Of a stretch of 64,000 bases of DNA, positions 9,018-17,186 are shown piece after piece. The stretch lies in NCBI GenBank assembly GCA_018816945.1, contig JAHIVC010000071.1:1-64000 (forward strand). The letters run 5' to 3'. Made by a program: the position numbers and the translations under genes. How positions within the stretch are numbered: the first letter of the stretch is position 1; each line of letters opens with the position of its first letter. Source of the DNA: Bacteroidota bacterium. GTDB lineage: Bacteria; Bacteroidota; Bacteroidia; Bacteroidales; GCA-2711565. The notes under the pieces are model-generated. The model was not told the DNA's origin. It saw only the letters and a program-made list of their open reading frames with translations, and did not search any database.

Positions 9018-9309
9018 CGTATTTTCTATTCGGGTTTTTTTTCGCTCTTCCGTTCATCACCCGTTCATGTTGTTTAAATATTTCGATCATACTCCATATA
9101 CATGCGAAACCAAATACCCCAAATACGACCGATAAAATATCTTTGAAAAACAAGGAAAGTATAATGAAAATTATACCGGGAAATAACAATATCCACCAGC
9201 TTCTTTTTCCGAGATGGTATTCCATCTTAATTACAATTGGATGAAAAATGCCAATTGCGAAAAACGCTAACAATCCGAGCAATGGGCCTATATAATTTAT
9301 GTTTTCCAT
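9007..9309 (-). CDS. DUF4491 family small membrane protein, paralogue 2
   Basis: A 100-residue protein with the family pattern: an N-terminal helix (IGPLLGLLAFFAIGIFHPIV), then KMEYHLGKRSWW, two more hydrophobic helices and the tail MIEIFKQHERVMNGRAKKNPNRK. The length is typical. Function is unknown; it lies in the inner membrane. The last codons (DEL-stop) are written in the CTCATAA heptamer array, so the original C-terminus has probably been altered by repeat growth. The family tail normally ends near NPKRK/NPNRK, so nothing essential seems lost. Confidence 0.82.
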   Translation of the reverse strand: MENINYIGPLLGLLAFFAIGIFHPIVIKMEYHLGKRSWWILLFPGIIFIILSLFFKDILSVVFGVFGFACIWSMIEIFKQHERVMNGRAKKNPNRKYDEL

Positions 9310-9332
9310 TCAGGTACGTATTTACTGGTTTG

Positions 9333-9340
9333 CAAATTTA
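9333..9340 (-). promoter_or_regulatory. Bacteroidota -7 promoter element for the DUF4491 gene
   Basis: On the minus strand this reads TAAATTTG, matching TAnnTTTG, 23 bp before the start codon at 9309. A matching TTTG at the -33 position is not clear, so the call rests on the -7 box and its position. Confidence 0.4.
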
Positions 9341-9409
9341 ATGTATTTTTTATTGTGATGCTTAAAAGAAGTAATTTTTATGGGTTTAGAAATTTAGTTG
9401 TGAGGAAAA

Positions 9410-9439
9410 GGGATGGCGTCCCATTTGGGACGCCATCCC
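9410..9439. repeat. Perfect 14-bp-arm inverted repeat
   Basis: GGGATGGCGTCCCA (9410-9423) pairs exactly with TGGGACGCCATCCC (9426-9439) around a 2-base loop. A second small dyad (TTCCGCC-TTT-GGCGGAA) follows near 9456-9475. Both are GC-rich against an AT-rich background and lack a clear U-run, so they look like a REP-type dispersed element rather than a terminator. Confidence 0.6.
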
Positions 9440-9502
9440 AAGAACTTCTCGACATTTTTCCGCCTTTGGCGGAACGCTCGAAGTGACATTAGCATTAGTG
9501 CA

Positions 9503-9540
9503 TAAAAAAAACTGCCAACGATTTCTCGCTGGCAGTTTTG
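9503..9540 (-). terminator. Rho-independent terminator of the barrel/lipoprotein unit
   Basis: A perfect 10-bp stem (CAAAACTGCCA region and TGGCAGTTTT) with a 12-base loop is followed on the minus strand by a run of T. It lies about 20 bp past the stop codon of the beta-barrel gene at 9562. Confidence 0.85.
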
Positions 9541-9561
9541 AGTGTTACGTATATTCTGTTT

Positions 9562-10371
9562 CTAGAACGCGATACCTAATTTAAGCATAGGTAGTGTTAA
9601 GAAAGAAAACGTGCTTTGATCCGCCCTGGCTAATTCCATACCTTCACCAGGAGCTATTTGAGTCATTGAATAGAAGTAATTTACCACATTGATAGATCCA
9701 CCAATGAATAAGCCTTCTGTTAAATAATACTCAAATCCTGCAGGCACTGCGAATCCCCAAGAAATAAATTCTGCCCTTGATTTTCCACGCAGTTGTGCTG
9801 CATATAATTGTGGATCTTCACCTTCAATAACTAAAGGATATTCAAATTGATAACCTCCGTGATTATAAAGGAAACTGAATCCAAGATAAGGCAATAATTT
9901 TTTGTTTGGTAGATCGAAATAACGACTAACTCCAACTTCTGCAACCCAATCAAATGATGTCTCGAAAGGAATTGCATTAACGTTTGGAATGATGTATCCA
10001 CCCGCATCGTAATCATAAATTCCTGCAACGTAATCCTGTGAAGGATTACCTGTAAGAATTCCAAGACCCGAGAGGTTTAAACTCCAGTTGGGTTTAAACA
10101 TCCAACGGAATTCCATTCCAATCATATTAGAAGCATTATTATAATCCATATCAATGCCATAAACGTAAGGTACTACAGGCTGTACACTAGAACTATAAGA
10201 ACCCGGACTCAATCTGTTTTCAAATGAAAAGCTATTGCCAAAGTTTATACTAAACTTATATTTTGTACAATTTGCTGTTACATTTTCATTAAATTCTCCC
10301 GTGTTCTCCTGAGCACCTACTAATGTTACAACCCCTAATACTAAAATTAAGACTATAAGTAATTTTTTCAT
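9562..10371 (-). CDS. Outer-membrane beta-barrel protein
   Basis: A protein of about 269 residues with a clean signal peptide (MKKLLIVLILVLGVVTLVGAQ) and then alternating aromatic and glycine-rich strands. It ends in MLKLGIAF, with a C-terminal Phe as in many outer-membrane barrels. I chose the ATG at 10371 because it starts the signal peptide; an upstream in-frame ATG at 10392 would add seven atypical residues. The upstream alanine-rich lipoprotein gene ends 32 bp before this start, so the two are likely co-transcribed and may act together at the outer membrane. The strong terminator follows directly. No specific family recognised. Confidence 0.75.
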   Translation of the reverse strand: MKKLLIVLILVLGVVTLVGAQENTGEFNENVTANCTKYKFSINFGNSFSFENRLSPGSYSSSVQPVVPYVYGIDMDYNNASNMIGMEFRWMFKPNWSLNLSGLGILTGNPSQDYVAGIYDYDAGGYIIPNVNAIPFETSFDWVAEVGVSRYFDLPNKKLLPYLGFSFLYNHGGYQFEYPLVIEGEDPQLYAAQLRGKSRAEFISWGFAVPAGFEYYLTEGLFIGGSINVVNYFYSMTQIAPGEGMELARADQSTFSFLTLPMLKLGIAF

Positions 10372-10403
10372 ATTATAAGGTTTTAAAAACATTTGTAAGT
10401 TGC

Positions 10404-12458
10404 TTAGTTTGCTGCTGCAATGGCTTCGTCTAGTAACGCTTTCCAGAAAGCTACCTGAGCATTTGCAGCAGTTAGCTCAACATTTAGTGAAGTTAAATCT
10501 TGTTGGAATTTATCATAATTAATCTTACCAGCTGCGTAAGCTATCACTGCAGCATCAATATTGCCTTGTGCAGCTACAATTTCTGCTTTTTTGGCAGTTA
10601 TTAATGCATTAATGCCAGCAACTACGTCGGTATTGTAAGCAATAGCATTTGCATATACACCAAGTAAGGCAACTTTAACGGCTTTTTCAGCTTGTTTTGC
10701 AGCAATTGCTGTGCCAAGGTCAGTCCAAGGTTTTTTAGCTGTAGTTAAAGCTGTACCGGTAGCATCAGAAAGAACTTTTTTATCAAGATAGATTTGATAT
10801 TTAGCGTTATAAGCAGCTAAAAGATCAGCAACATATCCATAATAGAATTGATCCATATATTCTTCGTAATCAGGACGGACTAACTCTTTATGTGCCAATG
10901 CAGCATTATACGCAGCTAAATCCTCTTCGATGAATGATAGCCAGTGCAGGTATTCGGAATACAAATCCGGAAGTGCTAATTGTGCAGCAGCGATAGCAGC
11001 AGTTTTGGCAGTAATAGCTTGAGCTGCGAGATATCTACGACCATAAAGTGTAGCATCGGTTGTATTAGCAGGTAGACCTAAGAATGCAACTTTAACAGGA
11101 TGTTGGGCGTTAAAGATAGATTCAGAAGCTCTCCAAAGTGGACCGGTAACAGCGGTATCAGCTTTGGCTTGTACTACAGCTAGGTTAAGAAGGAATTCAC
11201 CGGCACTAACATAATAAACACTGTCAGCATAACCTTCCCAATAAGCTATTGAGTCGCCTGTACGAGCAGGACCATATGGAAGTGCATGCCATGCAAACCA
11301 GTGACTGGCCATACTTAAAACATTTGCAGCGTGAGCGGCATCGGCAGCAAGTGTATCTGCAATTGCTGCATTCAGCTGTGCCGTGTCAAGAACCCAAGCA
11401 TCATATTTGTTTGATGAATCAGTTACTAAAGCAGCAATAGATGCAACATAAGCAGTAACTGAATCAACTTTAGCTTGCCAAGCAGCGGTTTCTACGGTAG
11501 TTCCACTTGCTATTAAAATTTTAGCGTTGTTCCATGCGGTGTAAGAAGCTAATGTATCAGCATAGGTAGCCAAAAGGGTTGCTTTAGCATCATTAACAGC
11601 ATCAATTTCATCTTGCCAAAAAGTAGGAATAGGAAAATCTGCAGCGAAACTTGCATCAGCAGCACTGTAAGCAGCTTTAGCAGCATTACTAACGGCCAAT
11701 GCACGTGAGGTAACACCTTTAGCAGTGGTATCAGCACGATAAGCAGCTTGCCAATCTGGGTGAAGAACTTGTTGATCAATTAATAATTGGTAGATCGCAG
11801 CTTGAATGGTAGTGGTATCATTCATAAGACCGGTTTGTCCGGTAACAAGTGCATCTGGAGTACCTAATAATGCTTTTGCAGCAGCTAAATCAGCTTGAAG
11901 AGTAACTAATTGTGCATTTTTAGCAGCAAGGGTTGCAACTAAACCGGGCATGGTATTGGTTGTTCCGGCTGCAACGTCGATAGCCAAAGCAAGAATTTGA
12001 CCTTGTTTAGCAAAGATTTCATCCTGAATAGCACGCATGGTATCCAAAGCAGCAATGTACTTACCGAAATATTCAGTAACAAGTGCATTTTTTGCGGCTT
12101 TAACAGCAAGTGCATAAGCAGCCATAGTTGCATTGTAATTTTGTGTTGCTACTTGCAATTCAAGAGCCCAAATTTTCATATCGGCAGCAAGTTCAGCACG
12201 AATCACTTCGGCAGCAGCAAGTTCACCTTGAGCTTCAGCTAATTTAAGAGCAGCTAAAGCATTTTGATAAGCAGCTTGTGAATTTAATAAAGTAGCATTG
12301 GCATTGGCTAAAATAATTTCGGCCTGTGCTTTTGCATTAAGTAGTGCGGCGTAAGCTGTACGTACCGATTCGATACCAGGGCTTACTTCATTTTTCATAC
12401 AGCTTGTTAACATCAAAGCTGAAGCGAAAAATGCAATCAGTGTAATTTTGATTTTCAT
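10404..12458 (-). CDS. Large alanine-rich, helix-forming lipoprotein
   Basis: A 684-residue protein with a lipoprotein signal (LTSC, modified Cys at residue 20). The rest is extremely rich in Ala, with recurring patterns such as AALKLAEAQGELAAAE and AKDNAL-type helices, which predict long coiled-coil or helical-bundle structure. Asp/Thr-rich loops (ADTLA, ADTAVTG) separate the helices, and no enzymatic motif is visible. It precedes the beta-barrel gene by 32 bp in a likely operon that ends at the terminator near 9503. I do not recognise a family. An elongated periplasmic or surface spacer or adhesin is one reading; the helical repeats faintly recall the smaller lipoprotein at 35016-35609. Confidence 0.7.
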   Translation of the reverse strand: MKIKITLIAFFASALMLTSCMKNEVSPGIESVRTAYAALLNAKAQAEIILANANATLLNSQAAYQNALAALKLAEAQGELAAAEVIRAELAADMKIWALELQVATQNYNATMAAYALAVKAAKNALVTEYFGKYIAALDTMRAIQDEIFAKQGQILALAIDVAAGTTNTMPGLVATLAAKNAQLVTLQADLAAAKALLGTPDALVTGQTGLMNDTTTIQAAIYQLLIDQQVLHPDWQAAYRADTTAKGVTSRALAVSNAAKAAYSAADASFAADFPIPTFWQDEIDAVNDAKATLLATYADTLASYTAWNNAKILIASGTTVETAAWQAKVDSVTAYVASIAALVTDSSNKYDAWVLDTAQLNAAIADTLAADAAHAANVLSMASHWFAWHALPYGPARTGDSIAYWEGYADSVYYVSAGEFLLNLAVVQAKADTAVTGPLWRASESIFNAQHPVKVAFLGLPANTTDATLYGRRYLAAQAITAKTAAIAAAQLALPDLYSEYLHWLSFIEEDLAAYNAALAHKELVRPDYEEYMDQFYYGYVADLLAAYNAKYQIYLDKKVLSDATGTALTTAKKPWTDLGTAIAAKQAEKAVKVALLGVYANAIAYNTDVVAGINALITAKKAEIVAAQGNIDAAVIAYAAGKINYDKFQQDLTSLNVELTAANAQVAFWKALLDEAIAAAN

Positions 12459-12555
12459 GAGTTTTTTTGTTTTTAATTAAACAAATGATTAATAATTATG
12501 ATTTAGATAAAAGAAATTGCATGAGAGTTTCCCAGCGAATTTCACGAATTAGTAA

Positions 12556-12563
12556 CAAATATA
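12556..12563 (-). promoter_or_regulatory. -7 promoter element for the alanine-rich lipoprotein operon
   Basis: On the minus strand it reads TATATTTG, an exact TAnnTTTG match, about 100 bp before the start at 12458. The -33 partner is weak, so the call is tentative. Confidence 0.4.
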
Positions 12564-12707
12564 CCACTTTCCATCATCTTAAAATAAAAAGTGTTAGAAC
12601 TAATAGGAGAATTGAGAAATCCCCTATATGTAAAACATGTATAAGTATCAGAAAAACAATGCATAAGCATATTGTTAAAATTTAAGATAAAATATATGAA
12701 AATTGTG

Positions 12708-12715
12708 TATATTTG
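12708..12715 (+). promoter_or_regulatory. -7 promoter element for the propeller regulator gene
   Basis: TATATTTG on the plus strand matches the TAnnTTTG consensus. It would give a 5' leader of roughly 195 bases before the ATG at 12917. No clear TTTG is seen at the proper -33 distance. Confidence 0.35.
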
Positions 12716-12916
12716 GGTCGAAATTAGCTTTTTTGCCATAAGGGAATTTTTTTTTCCCTCATTAAATTGAGCAAAATTTGTAAACATTGTTCATTTTTCA
12801 AAAAGATTGATATTATTATGCTTTCAGAGCCAAGGTACGAAAAATCAGGGTATATTTTTATGATTGAGAATGTAAAAATACTCAAAAGTTTAAAGGTAGT
12901 TTTTAGTAATTTTTTT

Positions 12917-14380
12917 ATGAACAATCAATTGTTGAAAAGCTTACTGCTGTTTTGTGCAATTATATTATCTTATGATGCTGTATGTCAGGTTGATGCGCCT
13001 CTGTTTACCGACAGGCATGAATTAACTTTAATAGAAGACACTTTTATTTTAGGATACACAGAGACTAATTATACCTTTTACATTCTTACTAAAGATGAGT
13101 ATTGGGAACTCAAAATGGTTAGTGAGAGAGATTTGGTTAAGAGTTATTATGTAAGAAATGATTTGATTATTGATAAGGCTGATATTAAAGATTTAACCTG
13201 GGTGACTACCGATAGTGCTGCTTATCTGGTAGCTGAAGGAAGCGGGAACATTTATGAGTTTACCGGAAATTCGATCATACGATTGGACAATACGTATGAT
13301 CAGCGGGCAAATGCATCCTCCACTTATTTCGTACATAATAATAATATATTTAATTTTAGTGGTTACGGTTATTTTCAATACCCATCTTTTATTTCCAAAT
13401 ATGATTTAAAAACCAGGAAACTTTCGGCTTTTCTTCCAAATGACGGCACGTTGGTTCCTCCATCGCGGGTTCGGCTGTTGAGCTTGTTTAACGAAGAGCG
13501 TGGTTTATTATATGTATGGGGCGGTGCCAGAGTTTCGTATACAAATTCAGTTTCAAGCGTGATCAATAATACGAACGAGCTTTGGTGTTTGGATATGGAA
13601 TCCAGAAATTGGACCAGATTAGGAATGGTTAACATGCCCATTGCTTTTTCAAATAATCAAAATAATGATTCGTTCATTACTTTCAGTTCTAATCAGGAGC
13701 TATTTTCAATATTAGGTTCGCGACTCTATGTTTTTGATATTTTCAACAATCATATTTCGACCTACAAAATAAGTGAGGGGTTTGATTTGAGTGTTGATGC
13801 AAATATCCAACCGGCCTATAGTAATTCAAGTAAAGTTTTGTTATTATCAACAATACCGTTTCCCAATCAAAATATTCGACGTGTTCAGTTTGTCAGTTTA
13901 TCGAATTATAGATCGGAACTTGTTTCGGAAACCAAACTTTTAAAAACCCACATAAAAACCATTGTTACCTATGCAATTCTTATAGCCTTTATTTTAGGAT
14001 TAGCGTATTTACTCTATTATTTATATAAAAACTATTACGTTTATTATAATAAGCTCATCATTATACGATCGACAAAAACGATTAAATTCAATAATAAATT
14101 GATAAAGGTTTTGGATACTGAAGAAACGGAATTGGTTTTTTGGATTGCACAGAGTGATGATTTTGTCACTACCAACTACATAATGGACCGGCCCTCGGAT
14201 GGATCACAGTCGTACGAAAGTATGAAAAAGCGTAAATTAAGTACGATGAAATCAATTGAGGTCAAACTTGGTGCATTTTCGCAGGTTAAAAAAGATGTAT
14301 TTACCGAAAAGAAATCAACCGAAGATTTAAGGCTTAAGGAATATAAGTTGAATAACGAATGGATCATTGTGAAGGATTAA
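12917..14380 (+). CDS. Membrane-anchored propeller protein with C-terminal regulatory domain
   Basis: From the ATG at 12917 the protein has 487 residues. A signal peptide ends near DAVCQ, and a periplasmic region of about 320 residues has kelch-like blades (WVTTDSAAYLVAEGSGNIYEF, LWCLDMESRNWTRLG). One transmembrane helix spans about residues 349-371, and a cytoplasmic domain of about 115 residues follows. That domain has the order found in Bacteroidota winged-helix-type regulators (VLDTEETELVFWI, VTTNYIMD, KRKLSTMKSIEVKLG, LRLKEYKLNNEWI). It may sense a signal outside and regulate transcription directly from the membrane. Frame could extend upstream through TTG/ATG codons (12767), but these precede the signal peptide. 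It is divergent from the lipoprotein operon, a possible target. The DNA-binding role is inference. Confidence 0.72.
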   Translation: MNNQLLKSLLLFCAIILSYDAVCQVDAPLFTDRHELTLIEDTFILGYTETNYTFYILTKDEYWELKMVSERDLVKSYYVRNDLIIDKADIKDLTWVTTDSAAYLVAEGSGNIYEFTGNSIIRLDNTYDQRANASSTYFVHNNNIFNFSGYGYFQYPSFISKYDLKTRKLSAFLPNDGTLVPPSRVRLLSLFNEERGLLYVWGGARVSYTNSVSSVINNTNELWCLDMESRNWTRLGMVNMPIAFSNNQNNDSFITFSSNQELFSILGSRLYVFDIFNNHISTYKISEGFDLSVDANIQPAYSNSSKVLLLSTIPFPNQNIRRVQFVSLSNYRSELVSETKLLKTHIKTIVTYAILIAFILGLAYLLYYLYKNYYVYYNKLIIIRSTKTIKFNNKLIKVLDTEETELVFWIAQSDDFVTTNYIMDRPSDGSQSYESMKKRKLSTMKSIEVKLGAFSQVKKDVFTEKKSTEDLRLKEYKLNNEWIIVKD

Positions 14381-14385
14381 GTGCG

Positions 14386-14545
14386 AGGAGTTGGGAGTTT
14401 AGAGTGCTTAGAGTTTGGAGTGCCTAGAATTTGGAGTGCTTAGAGTTTGGAGTGCCTAGAGTTTGGAGTGTCTAGAGTTTGGAGTGCCTAGAGTTTGGAG
14501 TGCTTAGAGTTTGAAGTGCTTAGAGTTTGGAGTGCCTAGAGTTTT
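14386..14545. repeat. Tandem array of a 16-bp unit, left flank of the four-helix-bundle gene
   Basis: About nine imperfect copies of TAGAGTTTGGAGTGCC (variants ending CT, TC or with AATTTGG). The array begins just after the stop codon of the regulator gene (14380). It ends inside the 3' end of the four-helix-bundle gene, whose TAG stop at 14536-14538 is part of a repeat unit. There are no unique spacers, so it is not CRISPR. Confidence 0.92.
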
Positions 14546-14895
14546 AAAGATTTTCCTATTGATGTAAAAAGGGCGAGTAGTTCATTTGCTTCTAAAGCAA
14601 TCACTTCGATTGTTTCCTTCTTAATCATATTCAAATCTGCAATTAATTCAATCCAATAAAGTGTTTCGCTGGCCTCGCTCTCGCAAATCTTAATTTTATT
14701 CGAAAAATCAGCCTTACTTCTTCCACGGTTAGCTTCTCTGTAATTTGCACCAATACTCGTCCCTGACTTAGTAGGCTGGTTCCTAATCACTTTGGCTTCC
14801 GGAGAATTTGGTAAAGATGCAGATAGCCTTATAATGCTAATTGCAAATTTCTTTGTTCTTTTTTCTAATTCCCTGCTAAATTCCTTATTATCCAT
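14536..14895 (-). CDS. Four helix bundle protein (S23 / 23S rRNA intervening-sequence protein family)
   Basis: A 119-residue all-helical protein with the family signatures FAISIIRLSASLPNSPEAKVI, SGTSIGANYREANRGRSKADF and ICESEASETLYWIELI. Members were first found inside 23S rRNA intervening sequences, but most, as here, are stand-alone genes of unknown function; relatives serve as Avd in diversity-generating retroelements. No reverse transcriptase or rRNA is present nearby. The gene is flanked on both sides by copies of the same GAGTTTGGAGTGCC sequence in opposite orientation, and its stop codon falls inside the left array. This makes it look like an inserted cassette. The repeats are described in their own entries. 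Confidence 0.88.
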   Translation of the reverse strand: MDNKEFSRELEKRTKKFAISIIRLSASLPNSPEAKVIRNQPTKSGTSIGANYREANRGRSKADFSNKIKICESEASETLYWIELIADLNMIKKETIEVIALEANELLALFTSIGKSLKL

Positions 14896-14910
14896 TTTTT
14901 AACTTTTAAC

Positions 14911-14960
14911 TTTAGGCACTCCAAACTCCAAACTCCCTACTCTAGGCACTCACTACTCTC
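14911..14960. repeat. Inverted counterpart of the 16-bp repeat, right flank of the four-helix-bundle gene
   Basis: TAGGCACTCCAAACTCCAAACTCC, here cut for length at the first 20 bases TAGGCACTCCAAACTCCAAA, is the reverse complement of the left-array unit and continues to a second GGCACTC at 14944. The 3' end of the GtrA gene, including its stop codon at 14942-14944, is written in this repeat. Confidence 0.85.
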
Positions 14961-15454
14961 TTGAATTTGCCTGTTTTAAATGAATAAAAGCGCTGTACAA
15001 AATAACTATAGGTAACAACAACCAACGTTGTTAAGATTTTTGATAAGGTTGCATAGAAGCCAAATTCTTCTACAAAGAGTTTTAATAATCCATAGTTCAA
15101 TAAAATTGCTCCCAAAACAGTAATGCCATATCTGAATAATTGAATATTTCCTTTTAAACATGAATTTGTGAATGTAATATATTTTGCCAGTAAAAAGCCA
15201 GTTGTAAACGTGATTGGAAATACAAAAACGAAAGCAGCTATATGAGGACTAATGGCAACAAATCCAAAGTCAACAATTTGTTTATCCAGAATGAAACGAT
15301 AAAAGACAAAGTAAAGAATAATATCCAGGGTAGTATTGGCGCCACCGGTTGCTGCATATCTAAAAGTTTCGTTGGGAATGAATCTTGAGCATAGAGGGTA
15401 GAAATAATCGATAAACCTGATAATGCTATTTTGGAAACGAAGTAAATGTTTCAT
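14942..15454 (-). CDS. GtrA-like membrane protein
   Basis: A 170-residue protein with four transmembrane segments and the family opening FRYAATGGANTTLDIILYF. It continues with the VFPITFTTGFLLAKYITF motif and a basic C-terminus (FYSFKTGKFKR). GtrA-type proteins are thought to move or hold lipid-linked sugars (undecaprenyl-phosphate-glucose in phage serotype conversion) across the inner membrane. No glycosyltransferase partner lies next to it. The final residues VVSA and the stop codon are encoded by the GAGTGCCTAGAG repeat, suggesting the original C-terminus was trimmed or replaced when the repeat/four-helix-bundle unit arrived. Confidence 0.88.
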   Translation of the reverse strand: MKHLLRFQNSIIRFIDYFYPLCSRFIPNETFRYAATGGANTTLDIILYFVFYRFILDKQIVDFGFVAISPHIAAFVFVFPITFTTGFLLAKYITFTNSCLKGNIQLFRYGITVLGAILLNYGLLKLFVEEFGFYATLSKILTTLVVVTYSYFVQRFYSFKTGKFKRVVSA

Positions 15455-15604
15455 TCAGTTGAATCGTTTGTTTGTGTCAGTTTTAAGGCTAAAATACAAA
15501 ATTTTACATGGGAATTAAAAATATATAATATACAAAAAAAAAGTAATTTCTAATAATTTTTAAATTGAATGATTGAATCAAAACCGGTAACAGGCATTTA
15601 TATG

Positions 15605-15640
15605 AAAAAGCCGAAGAAAATAAATTTTCTTCGGCTTTTT
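15605..15640. terminator. Strong bidirectional terminator after the SusCD operon
   Basis: AAAAAGCCGAAGAAAA (15605-15620) pairs with TTTTCTTCGGCTTTTT (15625-15640) with a tiny loop. The symmetry gives a U-run on either strand. It lies 45 bp past the susD stop and also protects the region from GtrA-side transcription. Confidence 0.9.
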
Positions 15641-15684
15641 ATTATTGGTCTGATTAAAGAACAATAATTATGGAAAAAAATTTC

Positions 15685-17184
15685 CTATAAGTCGTTTTGA
15701 ACCATCAAAGGGTTGGCATCCAATTCAGATTGATGAATCAGGAATTCCCAACGTAAATCGCCTGCAGGAACCTGGAACAATCCTGCATTTAATACATCTC
15801 TATGATTGCCACCTGTTCTGTCAAGAGGCAGGTTCAAACGTTTCAGATCATTATAACGGAAGCCTTCGCCCCAAAGTTCGGCACGACGGTATATCATAAT
15901 TTCATCGATCAATGCAGTACCTGTACTTGCAGATTTGGTATAATCGGTGTTTCGTACAATGTTCAAATCATAAAGTACTTGTTGTGCAGCACCATCCTGA
16001 CCTGAACGGGCCTTAGCTTCAGCTTCGATCAAATACATTTCGGCAGCGCGCATAAATGGAACATCCATTCGGCTGTCGGCATTGGCAAAACTAAGGAACT
16101 TTTGAGAAGTATAAGGTCTCTTTAGGTGAGAAGATAACAGTCCGTATCCTGCAGGGAAAACGTGAGTGTTACCGTTTACACTTATCAATTCTTTTCGAAC
16201 ATCGGTTGCCGGAAGTGCATTATATAACACTGAGAACATTGCTTTCGGATTGGTTCGGATATTGGTAGAACTGAAATTCCTTGACATATAGGCACCAAAA
16301 TGATAGAAATAAAGGGTTTGATCTTCAATTACAGTGCAACCCCACATCCATTCACCTATTTTGTAATCGTTAAATCCAAGTTTATAAGTTGCTTTGTTCA
16401 TTAATGGATAGCCGGTTCGGGCTGCAGCTGCAAAAGTAGCGGCTTCAGTATATTTACCCTGAACAAGAGCAACACGGGCCTTAATTCCTTTGGCCACATC
16501 CACATTAAAATGTGAACGGTTGGCACGGGTATAACCTGTCAAATTGATAATGGCCTGATCCAAATCGGCATTGATTTGGGTATAAACCTCTTCAACGGTA
16601 TTTCTGGCCTGGCCCTCGGTTGTACTAACAAGCATATACGGAACACCAAGCTGAGAGTTACCTCCGGCAGGGTTATAGCGTTTACCATAAAGCTGAACAA
16701 GCTCGAAATGAGCCCATGCACGATAAACCAGTGCCTGTCCTACAATAGCCTTGATCTTAGCAGGATCTCCGCTTGCATTTTCATAACCATTGATCAAAAC
16801 GTTGGCATTGGCAATGATTCTATAATAAACCCTCCATGGATATAAGGTATTTCCTCCATTTTGATTTCTATGATCAACCCATTTGTAGGCATTGTTATAC
16901 CATCCGTTGCCGGCTTCGGTCATAACAACATCTTCGCCCAGCATTTCCCTGAGGATCATGATCCCAAAAATACCACCTTCTCCCTGGGAACTGTATTGGA
17001 TATACAATGAACGGTGGATCCCATTCAATGCCAGCATCATATTATCAGCCGAAAGCGTAACAGATTCGGCAGAAACTGCGGATGTTGGAACTGTGTTCAT
17101 GTAATCTTTCTTGCACGAACTTACACTAACGGCAAGCACAAGAAATATGATTAAACTATAAATTATTTTTTTCATCGTTTTCAA
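15685..17184 (-). CDS. susD: SusD/RagB-family nutrient-binding outer-membrane lipoprotein
   Basis: A 499-residue lipoprotein (VSSC, Cys at residue 24) that starts 2 bp after the SusC stop. It has the helical SusD fold signatures: an N-terminal segment (DYMNTVPTSAVSAESV), ALVYRAWAHFELVQLYGKRYNP with GVPYML, TPR-like helices (DVAKGIKARVALVQGKYTEA), and near the end MRAAEMYLIEAEAKAR followed by ELWGEGFRYNDLKR. SusD caps the SusC barrel and captures the ligand before TonB-driven import. No glycosidase, peptidase or sulfatase is adjacent to indicate the substrate. An alternative start at the fourth codon (MKKII) would leave a shorter, equally good signal peptide. Confidence 0.95.
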   Translation of the reverse strand: MKTMKKIIYSLIIFLVLAVSVSSCKKDYMNTVPTSAVSAESVTLSADNMMLALNGIHRSLYIQYSSQGEGGIFGIMILREMLGEDVVMTEAGNGWYNNAYKWVDHRNQNGGNTLYPWRVYYRIIANANVLINGYENASGDPAKIKAIVGQALVYRAWAHFELVQLYGKRYNPAGGNSQLGVPYMLVSTTEGQARNTVEEVYTQINADLDQAIINLTGYTRANRSHFNVDVAKGIKARVALVQGKYTEAATFAAAARTGYPLMNKATYKLGFNDYKIGEWMWGCTVIEDQTLYFYHFGAYMSRNFSSTNIRTNPKAMFSVLYNALPATDVRKELISVNGNTHVFPAGYGLLSSHLKRPYTSQKFLSFANADSRMDVPFMRAAEMYLIEAEAKARSGQDGAAQQVLYDLNIVRNTDYTKSASTGTALIDEIMIYRRAELWGEGFRYNDLKRLNLPLDRTGGNHRDVLNAGLFQVPAGDLRWEFLIHQSELDANPLMVQNDL

Positions 17185-17186
17185 TT

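Larger units (their letters stand above)
12459..12916. other. Divergent intergenic region between lipoprotein and regulator genes
   Basis: About 460 bp separating divergent genes. It holds a minus-strand -7 element at 12556, a plus-strand -7 element at 12708 and an AGGGAA/TTCCCT dyad near 12741-12759. Short reading frames here have no protein-like composition. Confidence 0.55.

Noticed and set aside
14386-14545. Possible CRISPR array
   Set aside because: Units of 16 bp follow each other directly with no unique spacers, and there are no cas genes in the window.
14536-14895. Diversity-generating retroelement (Avd-like four-helix protein)
   Set aside because: No reverse transcriptase, template repeat or variable target gene is present nearby.
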